Source: CAWARU01 sp963784575
Lineage (GTDB): Bacteria; Pseudomonadota; Gammaproteobacteria; UBA6186; Azoamicaceae
Length of the DNA stretch: 64,000 bases
NCBI GenBank assembly: GCA_963784575.1
Contig: CAWARU010000001.1
Span: 2,480,001-2,544,000, forward strand
Reading direction: 5' to 3'
The translations under genes were made by a program, and so were the position numbers. The notes below the pieces were generated by a model. The model ran no database searches, was not told the DNA's origin, and was given only the letters and a program-made list of their open reading frames with translations. Numbering within the stretch: position 1 is the stretch's first letter; every line of letters begins with the position of its first letter. Below, piece after piece: positions 56,363 to 64,000 of this stretch.

Positions 56363-57580
56363 ATGGCATTTACACCTAATGAACGCAAAATGATTGGTAA
56401 ATTAGTTGATGATAGCATGGAGTCATTCGTAAATCCAGGAGCTACAGAAACTGAGGGAGTTCCTGTGAAAGATCTTCTTAAGACCAAAGCAGAATTGGAA
56501 GCAATTCAGCAAAGAGAAAAAAACCTCACACAGCAAGAGGAGAGTCGTCTAAGAGTAGCTCTCAGTTTTGTTACATCTGTCATAGATGAGAAGAATGCGC
56601 TATCAAGACCAAAGGTTGCAACAAGATCTGTTGAATCAAGGCCAAAGGTCCCAACAAGTCTTGATTTTGCTGGAAAAAAGAAGCTTGTGGAATCTGCTTT
56701 GAGAGGTCGGCTAAAAGAGCCAGAAAAAGCTCCTGTGGCCCCCGTGTCAGGATTACCAAGCTATGAACAGGCTATTGCAAAACCAACCGCGAAAAGCAGC
56801 AAGCAGCAAGATTGGCGCGCTCGCGCTCAAAAATCAGTGGATAGTAGAGGAAAAATGTTAGATGAGTATAGAAAAAAGTTAAATGAAAAAGGAATAAATG
56901 ATGATTCAATAATTCGTGCTTTGAAGGCGGCTGAAGAAAATTTTCGTTCGATGCGTAAAATAATTGCTTCTACACCTTCGCTAGTCGATGAACAAATATT
57001 CAATAATTCTGTTAAACAATTTGATAAAAATATCTTAAAAGTAATGAATATGGCACATCTTGAAGAACTACCAAATCCGCAACCTATATTAATGTCAAAA
57101 AAACATCCGGAACCAAAAAGTTCAACTGCAACTTCAAAACCTCAGCAAAAAGACAAAAACAGGCCTGTTCGCGTTGCAATGGAACCTTTATATGATGAAC
57201 ATAGATTGCTTTCTGAAAATGATGCTCATGATATGGAACTCGAAATGGAACGTAGATTGCAAAATAAGCTACAAGATATTATTTTACTATCATTAATCTT
57301 TGATATAGGTAAGAATATAGACGCAAGAGCGCTGAAACAGAAGTTGGACAAAAAGGCGAGTATTAAAAAAATGGAAACTGCAGCGGAAGATCTTCATCTC
57401 TTATTGATTGGAGCATCGGGTGAGTATACTAATGAAAAATGTAAAGCAATACTCAAGAAATTTGATAAAGCAGAAAAGGAGTTCGATACTTTACTTAGAA
57501 AATTTGAAGCAGATGAAAGGAAGGCTTTGAAGAAAGATGTTGCTCCAGAGGATAAGCCAAAAATATCAAGAAAACTCTAA
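56363..57580 (+). CDS. Unknown coiled-coil protein (candidate effector)
   Basis: 405 residues from ATG 56363, about 7 bases after AGGAGG; an earlier in-frame start at 56330 lacks a site. Residues ~35-75 and ~290-400 are helical coiled coil. Residues 131-134 are LPSY in SGLPSYEQAIAKP, a match to the LPxY/PPxY class of WW-domain ligands, often written (L/P)PxYE.A in eukaryotic proteins. The middle is charged and disordered. It ends EDKPKISRKL. No signal peptide or membrane segment. No family is recognised; the effector role is inferred from composition and neighbours. Confidence 0.6.
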   Translation: MAFTPNERKMIGKLVDDSMESFVNPGATETEGVPVKDLLKTKAELEAIQQREKNLTQQEESRLRVALSFVTSVIDEKNALSRPKVATRSVESRPKVPTSLDFAGKKKLVESALRGRLKEPEKAPVAPVSGLPSYEQAIAKPTAKSSKQQDWRARAQKSVDSRGKMLDEYRKKLNEKGINDDSIIRALKAAEENFRSMRKIIASTPSLVDEQIFNNSVKQFDKNILKVMNMAHLEELPNPQPILMSKKHPEPKSSTATSKPQQKDKNRPVRVAMEPLYDEHRLLSENDAHDMELEMERRLQNKLQDIILLSLIFDIGKNIDARALKQKLDKKASIKKMETAAEDLHLLLIGASGEYTNEKCKAILKKFDKAEKEFDTLLRKFEADERKALKKDVAPEDKPKISRKL

Positions 57581-57683
57581 TCAAATTTAATCTGTAGAAT
57601 TAGAAAAACCACATCACGCAGATTGACGGTATTGCTCAAAACGTACAGGACAGCAATATCCCAAGGAAGTGTTTCTCCCTTTT

Positions 57684-60600
57684 TTAGTGTCTTGAATTTA
57701 AGGCTTTACCTGAATTCTTACTTGGCAATTGTAAATCGGTTTTTTCACCTCTTCCCAATGGGTTTGAAAACAACAAAGGTTTGGAAGGGGTGGACGGTGA
57801 TATAAGTGGAGTGCTGGCATTTGCTGAGAAATCAGTTTCTAATAGATAGGTAATACTATCTGTGCTTCTAGCCGATACCAATTGATGTTTTAGGGTGTTT
57901 GTAATTGGATTGTGGCTAATTTCTGCAATTGTGGGACTTTCAGGATGCTTTCTTAGATTTCTTTTTATTTTTACATCTAGTTTCTTCAATTGCTTATTTA
58001 ACTTTGAAAATTCGTGTACTTTTTCACTGACTCGGGCCACTCGGTTTTCGACATCAGATAATTGAGCAGCACTTCCTTTCGAAGAAAGCAAGAGTGTTTG
58101 AATGTCATTTTTCAAAGTCTTTAATTCTCTATCAATGAATTTTGAGGTTTCTTGAAAGAGGCCAGATTTTTCTGCGTGACTGCCTTTTTGGAGTGCTCGA
58201 ATATTTTCTTTTTCCAGGAGTACCGAGTAATATAGGTTTAATTTTTCTAATTCATCTACAGAAAGTGGATGAACTTTATTCCAAGGTAAGGTAATCGGAG
58301 AATACTTACGTATTAAAGGAAGGGCGTGATGCAATACCAAGGGTGCAATAGCAAGATAATCCGTTTTGGATAAGCTTGGCATTTTAAAATTGCTGTTTGG
58401 ATGAACTTGTTGTCTTGGCTCATCAGAATAGAGAGTCTCGGATTCTTTATAGGGAGTCCCAGATTCTTTCGCAGGAGCAGGAGCAACAGGAACATCCGCA
58501 GAGAATGAAGGAGTAGTTTCAGGAGCTTCAAAAGTGAAATGAGATGCAATAGATCCGATACTCAAAGGATTGAGACCGGAAAGCAAATCTCTCCCATAAG
58601 AATTAGCCATCGAAAAAGCACTGCCAATCGCACTGAAAATCCAAGGTTTTACTTTTGATGCGCTGCTTGTAAATGTATAGGATTGTCCAGAACTACTGTC
58701 TCCGTATCCTGAATTTTGGCCAGATTCCTGTCCAGTGGAATCCACTCCACTGCTGGATTGCTGCCGGCCTGAAATGCCTCCGCTGCTAGATTGCTGTTGT
58801 ATGCCAGATAAGCTTCCGCTGCTGGAGTGTTTTATACCTGTGACACCGCCACTACTTGATTGTTGTACGCCAGAAACACTTCCAGTGCTGGATTGTTGCA
58901 TGCCTGTGACACTTCCACTACTTGATTGCTGTGCTCCAGAAACTCCACCGCTACTCGATTGTTGAACGCCAGAAACACTTCCAGTGCTGGATTGTTGTAT
59001 GCCGGTGACACTTCCACTACTGGATTGCTGTGGCCCAGAAACTCCACCGCTACTTGATTGTTGGACGCCAGAAACACCGCCAGTGCTAGATTGTTGTATG
59101 CCTGTGATACTTCCACTACTGGATTGTTGTACCCCTGAAATCCCTGCGCTACTCGATTGTTGAATTGCAGCGCCACTTGAACTAGAAATTCCTGTGAGAC
59201 CATTTTGCGCTGTACTACTGCTTGAGAATAAAGCAATTCCAGTTAGACCTGTAGAACTGCTTTGTAAAGCATTACCGGTCCCTGTACCAGTGCTGCTATC
59301 AAGTCCTCCCGCTGTGCCAGTGCTACTGCTAATTCCTCCTGCAGTATCAGTACCTGTACCACTACCACTACTGCTTCCCAATCCACCCATACCGGTACTG
59401 CTGCTTGTTACACTTCTAGCAGTACTGCTACTTACAGGATTTATACCAGCTGTACTACTCGGGGTACAAGAAACACAAGAAGTACCTCCCGCACTAGAAC
59501 TGAATGTAATACTGCCAGTACTGGAACTTGATGGTCCAACTACGATAGCAGAGGCATTTTTGCCAAAAATGACATAACTAGCACCAACATCATATAATCC
59601 ACCAGGAGAGACTCCTGGAGCTCCAATGGTGACATCATCTATACCATCTCCATTCAAATCTGAGAAACTGACGGCAGTTCCGCTATCATCATAAGAGTTA
59701 ATCCCTTCAAAAATGCAACCATAGAGATTTGCAGATTCAAAACTATATAAGTCTATAGTTGCTGGCCATGTTTCTCGTCCATAAACCACATAACTTTTTC
59801 CAGCCACCGAAGCAGTTACTACGGGGTGAGTGTAATGAACAGTAGCAGCTGATGCACCCACAAGAATATCTGCATACTTATCACCATTAACATTTCCTAA
59901 TGCTACTGAGGAACCACAGTGATCTCCGTCAACTTCACCCCAAATTGTAAACCCATTACTGACACTTAGACCTGATAAATTTATGATGGCAGTCCAATTG
60001 CTTTTATTGCCAAAAATTGCATATACATTACCATTACTGATATGACCACTGGAAGATGCATACGGTGCTCCAATTAATAAATCTTCAATTCCATCACCAT
60101 TAATATCTTTTCCAGAAGTCAATGCATTTCCACTTCGGTCACCATTATTTATCCCGTAAAACATGCAGCCATCTATGCCATTTACATTATATGTTTGAAA
60201 AGTCGCACTCCCAAAGGGTGCTTTTTGACCAAATACAACAAAAGTGATTCCAGCAGAACTTATGTGATTAGGTGAATCTTCTGGTGATCCAATGATATAG
60301 TCTTTTATACCGTCACCATTTAGATCTCCAGCAGCAACTGCACTACCAAAATTATCAACTGTGGTGTCTCCGAGAAAAATAACACCATTTGTTCCATCGA
60401 TGCTAGAAACATCGACAAGAGCATTCCAGCCAGAAGTTTTTCCATACAGCGCAACTGCGGCACCAACTCTTCCTTGAGATGAAAATGCTATTAAGTAAGA
60501 GGGCGCACCCGCAAGTAAATCATAAATACCGTCGTTATTGAAATCTGCTGCAACAACAGAAGTACAGAAATTCTCACCATACGAGAAATCACCACTAACA

Positions 60601-61100
60601 CCTTGAAAAATAAAACCATTATTTCCATTGAGAGTGGCAAGATTAAAGCTAGAAGTCCAAGGAGAGGTGTGACCAAATAATACATAACAGACGCCAGCAT
60701 TTTGGTAATTTGTTGATAATCCCATACTTTCAGCATTCGGATTTCCTATGATAAGATCTTCAATCTTATCACCATTCAAATCACCAAAAGCCAAAGATAA
60801 ACCAGTCCCACTGCTGAACCCGGTGATTAGACTTCCGCTTATACCATCCAAACTTGAAATTTCTAGAAAAGAACTCCATGGAGTTTTCTTACCAAATATA
60901 ATTGCTACATAACCTATTTCGACACCCTGAAATTTTCCACCCGGTACCCCAATAGCCAAGTCTTTTATACCATCTCCATTGATATCACCTGAAGCAAAAG
61001 AGTCCCCGCTTGCATCAGTTGCATTAACACCGTTGATTGTAAAACCTAATAATCCATTCAACGAAGAAAGTGGGAAAAGATTGGAAAAAATTGTAGACAT
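57684..61100 (-). CDS. Second integrin-like protein: seven FG-GAP repeats and Ser-rich stalk
   Basis: 1138 residues from ATG 61100. Residues ~1-510 hold seven FG-GAP units (DINGDGIKDLAIGVP, DLNGDGIKDYIIGSP, DINGDGIEDLLIGAP and others) with calcium-type loops; the sixth is degenerate. Residues ~515-810 are Ser/Gly/Gln-rich. Within them 11-residue units such as GVQQSSSGGVS repeat in groups of three. Residues ~812-1138 contain a hydrophobic patch, then coiled coil (LEKENIRALQKG, LKKLDVKIKRNLRK). No signal peptide is seen. It resembles the propeller part of the giant at 47463 but has a different stalk, so the pair may be related surface or secreted proteins (inference). Confidence 0.8.
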   Translation of the reverse strand: MSTIFSNLFPLSSLNGLLGFTINGVNATDASGDSFASGDINGDGIKDLAIGVPGGKFQGVEIGYVAIIFGKKTPWSSFLEISSLDGISGSLITGFSSGTGLSLAFGDLNGDKIEDLIIGNPNAESMGLSTNYQNAGVCYVLFGHTSPWTSSFNLATLNGNNGFIFQGVSGDFSYGENFCTSVVAADFNNDGIYDLLAGAPSYLIAFSSQGRVGAAVALYGKTSGWNALVDVSSIDGTNGVIFLGDTTVDNFGSAVAAGDLNGDGIKDYIIGSPEDSPNHISSAGITFVVFGQKAPFGSATFQTYNVNGIDGCMFYGINNGDRSGNALTSGKDINGDGIEDLLIGAPYASSSGHISNGNVYAIFGNKSNWTAIINLSGLSVSNGFTIWGEVDGDHCGSSVALGNVNGDKYADILVGASAATVHYTHPVVTASVAGKSYVVYGRETWPATIDLYSFESANLYGCIFEGINSYDDSGTAVSFSDLNGDGIDDVTIGAPGVSPGGLYDVGASYVIFGKNASAIVVGPSSSSTGSITFSSSAGGTSCVSCTPSSTAGINPVSSSTARSVTSSSTGMGGLGSSSGSGTGTDTAGGISSSTGTAGGLDSSTGTGTGNALQSSSTGLTGIALFSSSSTAQNGLTGISSSSGAAIQQSSSAGISGVQQSSSGSITGIQQSSTGGVSGVQQSSSGGVSGPQQSSSGSVTGIQQSSTGSVSGVQQSSSGGVSGAQQSSSGSVTGMQQSSTGSVSGVQQSSSGGVTGIKHSSSGSLSGIQQQSSSGGISGRQQSSSGVDSTGQESGQNSGYGDSSSGQSYTFTSSASKVKPWIFSAIGSAFSMANSYGRDLLSGLNPLSIGSIASHFTFEAPETTPSFSADVPVAPAPAKESGTPYKESETLYSDEPRQQVHPNSNFKMPSLSKTDYLAIAPLVLHHALPLIRKYSPITLPWNKVHPLSVDELEKLNLYYSVLLEKENIRALQKGSHAEKSGLFQETSKFIDRELKTLKNDIQTLLLSSKGSAAQLSDVENRVARVSEKVHEFSKLNKQLKKLDVKIKRNLRKHPESPTIAEISHNPITNTLKHQLVSARSTDSITYLLETDFSANASTPLISPSTPSKPLLFSNPLGRGEKTDLQLPSKNSGKALNSRH
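58740..59165 (-). repeat. 33-bp / 99-bp coding tandem repeat in FG-GAP gene
   Basis: About a dozen 33-base units encode G-x-Q-Q-S-S-x-G-x-V-x, and three units form a 99-base higher-order period. Slippage would change stalk length in steps of 11 or 33 residues without breaking the frame. Confidence 0.8.
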
Positions 61101-61269
61101 AAATCACCTATTTATTTGATAAAGAAAATTAAGAATTTGTGGAATGCATTCACAAATTAAGCGTGTAAACTTGTTCATAGAATCTGCCTGAAAAATTGAT
61201 ACAAAATAGTGTGGCACTTTCTAGAGAGAAAAACAAGAGACTAAATGTGCCGTGTCTCGACAATTGACT

Positions 61270-61372
61270 ATTGCCAGTATCTCTCAAAATCATTTGGATA
61301 GCAATATTTTTGCATTTGCTTATTGCATGACAGTAAGTTTTTTGTATTACGAATGTAATATGATGATTCACT
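61270..61372. repeat. Duplicated upstream region, copy 1
   Basis: ATTGCCAGTATCTCTCAAAA ... GGATAGCAATA ... GACAGTAAG ... TATTACGAATGTAATATG is close to 62568-62692. It lies upstream of the FG-GAP gene at 61100 and directly after the membrane-protein gene. Confidence 0.75.
61345..61360. promoter_or_regulatory. TATTAC-N4-GTAATA operator-like site, copy B
   Basis: A perfect palindrome TATTAC-GAAT-GTAATA, 245 bases upstream of the second FG-GAP gene. It is part of the duplicated upstream region. Confidence 0.5.
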
Positions 61373-62491
61373 TTAGTTACTTGCTGGCAAATTATTTTTT
61401 GACTGGTGGCCAGTTGTTTCTGTCTCGGCTTTTTCCGCAGATTGATTTTTAACAAAAGATTCAAAATCAGCAGCTTTTTGTAAATAGCTGTTTAATTTAT
61501 TCACATTATCCTCCAAATCCGAATCCAACTGTGCTAATTCTTTATTGGTTGTAGCTTTGTATTGAGCTTCATAGATATTAATTAGTTTTATTGCTTGATT
61601 GTAAATATTCTGTTTTAATTCCCAAGGAGTGGTCAAATTATATGCGAGTAACAGTTTTTTAGTTTTTTGTGCTTGATTATTCCATCCATGAACAAATCCG
61701 CTGAGAAATTCTTTTTTGGTTTCATTTGGTAACTTGTCCCATTCTTTGAAATTCCAATCTTCTAACAGCATATTCGCGGTTTTTGCAATTAAATCATTAT
61801 TTTCTGATGTGGTTGCTAGCATATTTACCCAAAATGAACTTAAATTCTCAAGATCTTTGGATTTTTTTAAGAAACCATTTTTAATATTCTTTAATTCAAC
61901 TAAACTAAATGTCTCTTTTTTAAGAAAATGATTCATATCATCCATATTAGAAATTTTTTCGAGATCATACCCATGTTTGCTATAAAAAGACAAGAGCATC
62001 TTTTCCTTATTCAAGAACGCAACTTTTTTAAAAAACTCAGATTTTATTTCATTTTCTTGATTAATTTGGTTATGTGCATTGGTCAGTATTGCTAATGATC
62101 CTACAGTAGGTGCTAACCATATAAAAATAATGAAAAAACCCAAAATCGATGCAGAAATTTCTTTCTTGCGAAAAAGAGAGATAACCCAGGGAATAAAGTA
62201 AGTAAAGACATAAGCAAAAATATAGAAAAACAGGAAATCACCTAATATTCCTCCGATATGGTTACCCAAAGCGTATGAATCATTAATGTTGAAGGATTCG
62301 ATTATTACCCTTCCATCTTTGAAAACATACATCATAGCGGGAAATAAAAGTAAATGATTTAGTATAGATCGCCAAGCTTTTTTTAGAATTTTATTATCAG
62401 CTTTTGATCTATATTGTTTGATTAATTTGAAGATGGAAAATAGAAAGCTAATCGAAAGCAGGAAAAGGAATAGAAAGATAAATGTTTTCAT
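61373..62491 (-). CDS. Membrane protein with long soluble C-terminus
   Basis: 372 residues from ATG 62491, about 9 bases after GAGG. The N-terminal ~150 residues contain four or five hydrophobic segments (FIFLFLFLLSISFLFSIF, LGDFLFFYIFAYVFTYFIPWVISLF, ILGFFIIFIWLAPTVGSLAIL). The remaining ~220 residues are polar and helical with coiled-coil character near the end (LAQLDSDLEDNVNKLNSYLQ). No family is recognised. Both ends of the gene carry copies of the same ~105-base sequence, and it shares the operator-like site with the FG-GAP genes. Confidence 0.65.
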   Translation of the reverse strand: MKTFIFLFLFLLSISFLFSIFKLIKQYRSKADNKILKKAWRSILNHLLLFPAMMYVFKDGRVIIESFNINDSYALGNHIGGILGDFLFFYIFAYVFTYFIPWVISLFRKKEISASILGFFIIFIWLAPTVGSLAILTNAHNQINQENEIKSEFFKKVAFLNKEKMLLSFYSKHGYDLEKISNMDDMNHFLKKETFSLVELKNIKNGFLKKSKDLENLSSFWVNMLATTSENNDLIAKTANMLLEDWNFKEWDKLPNETKKEFLSGFVHGWNNQAQKTKKLLLAYNLTTPWELKQNIYNQAIKLINIYEAQYKATTNKELAQLDSDLEDNVNKLNSYLQKAADFESFVKNQSAEKAETETTGHQSKNNLPASN

Positions 62492-62567
62492 TTAATAATC
62501 CTCAAGTTTAATTTCATATCTGAATTACCTGGCTTTGGCTTAGGAAATGTAAGAACAGATTAGGGTA

Positions 62568-62692
62568 ATTGCCAGTATCACTCAAAATTATTTGGATAGC
62601 AATACTTTTAGCATAATCAATTATCTTTCATGGCAGTAAGATCTTTTTGCATTACGAATTGTATTACAAATGTAATATGGTGATATTCACGT
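62568..62692. repeat. Duplicated upstream region, copy 2
   Basis: Close to 61270-61372: the ATTGCCAGTATC, CTCAAAAT, TTTGGATAGCAATA, GGCAGTAAG and TATTAC...GTAATATG blocks occur in the same order. It is upstream of the membrane-protein gene. Confidence 0.75.
62662..62677. promoter_or_regulatory. TATTAC-N4-GTAATA operator-like site, copy C
   Basis: A perfect palindrome TATTAC-AAAT-GTAATA, 171 bases upstream of the membrane-protein gene. A partial second copy (CATTACGAATTGTA) overlaps its left side. Confidence 0.5.
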
Positions 62693-62917
62693 TTGTTCCG
62701 TGTAAGAAATTTCTTACAAAAAAATAAGCCAAATCCTTCTTCCTATTTTTTCCAGTTATGATATTGTACCTCTGAAAGTTGTTGTTGATAAACAAAAGAA
62801 GTCAGATACCAAGCGGGTACAAGACCAAATGTATAGAATATTGTTCAGCACAAAGTTAGAGCTTTTTGCCTTGAAGATTTCTTGATGTATAGTGTTTTTT
62901 AAAAAGGGAGTTTTAAA

Positions 62918-64000
62918 ATGAAGTTAAAAAAGCTAATGAGAAAAATTGGGAACGAAGTATCAAGATTTGGCCATAAAGTCGAAAGAGAAATCCGCAGAGT
63001 AGCTCACTCACGACGACGAGCCATCGAATTGGTCATGTTTTCCAGCATTGAAGGTCAAACCCTCTATCGATTACTGCAACAGCAAGAAGAAATTCAAAGG
63101 CATATACGGGAGGTTGAGCAGGAACGTCAAAAGAGATTGGCCTATATCAAGCAAAGAGCTGAACAAGTAGTTGCTGTCACCCGCAAGAATTTCAATGAAA
63201 CCATCAATCGAGATGCCGTTCTCTTAAAAGAAAGACAAGGGGCACTGCAAAAGAATAAATTAGATTTTCAACAGAGAGATGCAAAATTAAAGCAAATGGA
63301 AGATGCTTTGCTGGCATTGGAATCGGGAGATATTTCGAAACTTGAAGCCGTGAGTCAAGATATTGAAATAAGAACCTTATTCCCAAATTTGGATTATAGA
63401 ATTTTAGAGATAGCAGCCAAGGCCGGCAAAACCGAGCTTGTTAAGCTTTTGATGCTAAAGAAAAATCAGGAAAAACTTGATGCCTTAATGAAAAAAGCTG
63501 AAGAAAACCTTCAACATCCTGCAGCGAATATGGCAGAAATAGGTCCGGACCTTAAATCTAAGAAACAAGAGCCTGGGGTCAGGAAATTGGACAAGGAGAT
63601 AGGCAGCAGTATCGATGAGAAAGAGCTTAAAGCACGAAAAGAATCTAGAGAACGTGCTGAAACTGAAACCAAGAGAATTAAAAGATCTAAAGAATATAAG
63701 GAGTTTGCTGAAAAATATCCTGAAATTTTATCAAATTTGGATTTGACTCAGGATGAGACCTTGGCAGATCGCATCACAGCTAAAATTGCTTTTGACAGCA
63801 TTTTCAAAAATGTCTTTTATCAATATACAGCCAGTAGCCATAATCCATCCAAATGGAATCAATGTCAGGAATTTATTAACTCGGAAAGCCAAAGGCTCAC
63901 AAAATTATTTAATGGGAACCCTGATATTGACACTATATTACACGATAGCTTAAGCCGCATGGTCGATAAAATTTTACAGCAATTACGGGGCGACTATGAC
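62918..64000 (+). CDS. Coiled-coil / ankyrin-type protein, N-terminal part (runs off right edge)
   Basis: ATG 62918 follows AAGGGAG by 8 bases and the frame is open to the window end (361 codons). It begins MKLKKLMRKIGNEVSRFGHK, with a long charged coiled coil over residues ~45-140. Next comes one ankyrin-like unit (DYRILEIAAKAGKTELVKLLM), and then a Lys/Glu-rich linker. The order of short basic N-terminus, coiled coil and ankyrin is the same as in the 1978-residue protein at 39802, which begins MGFWKEVKKGFNKVSGKHDL. It may be another member of that large family. The C-terminus is not in the window. Confidence 0.7.
   Translation, partial: MKLKKLMRKIGNEVSRFGHKVEREIRRVAHSRRRAIELVMFSSIEGQTLYRLLQQQEEIQRHIREVEQERQKRLAYIKQRAEQVVAVTRKNFNETINRDAVLLKERQGALQKNKLDFQQRDAKLKQMEDALLALESGDISKLEAVSQDIEIRTLFPNLDYRILEIAAKAGKTELVKLLMLKKNQEKLDALMKKAEENLQHPAANMAEIGPDLKSKKQEPGVRKLDKEIGSSIDEKELKARKESRERAETETKRIKRSKEYKEFAEKYPEILSNLDLTQDETLADRITAKIAFDSIFKNVFYQYTASSHNPSKWNQCQEFINSESQRLTKLFNGNPDIDTILHDSLSRMVDKILQQLRGDYD

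Larger units (their letters stand above)
62492..62917. other. Spacer between divergent genes, with duplicated region copy 2
   Basis: No ORF of note. It contains the repeat at 62568-62692, a CTTACAAAAAAATAAG block (62712-62727) shared with the duplicated leaders at 39638 and 54631, and the AAGGGAG ribosome-binding site of the next gene. Confidence 0.5.

Noticed and set aside
58740..59165. Possible CRISPR-like array from the regular repeats
   Set aside because: Units are contiguous 33-mers in frame with an FG-GAP protein; there are no spacers and no cas genes.

Overview
The window is AT-rich, gene-dense DNA that looks like the chromosome of a host-associated gammaproteobacterium of the order Legionellales (Coxiella / Legionella / Berkiella-like). 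Two things point there. First, there is a contiguous tkt-gap-pgk-pyk-fba central-carbon operon of the kind found in that group. Second, there are many large proteins with eukaryotic-type domains (ankyrin repeats, leucine-rich repeats, integrin-alpha-like FG-GAP propellers, a ubiquitin-interacting motif) of the kind such bacteria inject into host cells. The assignment is inference from gene content. No rRNA, tRNA or secretion-apparatus gene lies in the window.

Layout. 1-4982: a left-edge ankyrin fragment and a 1436-residue ankyrin/coiled-coil protein. 5133-8152: a tight three-gene operon (divergent adenylate kinase, HemW-like radical SAM protein, SAM methyltransferase with a BamE-like tail). 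8242-10253: a structured leader, a DUF1062 protein and an unknown protein. 10276-18303: a degenerate ankyrin protein, an ankyrin protein fused to an ELM1-like domain, a histone-deacetylase-family enzyme, and an ankyrin protein carrying a YopJ-like acetyltransferase domain. 18343-27534: housekeeping and envelope genes (trmL, NAD(P)HX epimerase, DUF1338 enzyme, beta-barrel protein, two paralogous lytic transglycosylases), two tiny membrane proteins, one frame-broken gene and a leucine-rich-repeat protein. 27820-30270: another ankyrin protein. 30310-37270: the glycolytic operon, in which pgk is broken by a -1 frame change exactly at an A AAA AAG heptamer.

37282-64000 is accessory DNA. It holds a pair of overlapping charged ORFs with a UIM, a helicase-associated-domain remnant, and a 1978-residue polymorphic-toxin-like giant followed by a candidate immunity gene. 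An orphan toxin tail lies between two palindromic elements, and hemD starts inside one of those palindromes. Two giant seven-FG-GAP proteins and several unknown membrane or coiled-coil proteins follow. The last gene runs off the right edge.

The ankyrin/YopJ, ankyrin/ELM1, LRR, UIM and coiled-coil proteins are best read as candidate secreted effectors. Several share a basic-aromatic C-terminus ([KR]..F plus one residue). The two FG-GAP giants and a neighbouring membrane protein share a palindromic operator-like site (TATTAC-N4-GTAATA) upstream. Two unrelated genes share a duplicated ~165-bp leader that runs up to the start codon. Three frame breaks and two genes without a normal start codon are present. 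Recoding is possible, but assembly indels must be excluded first.
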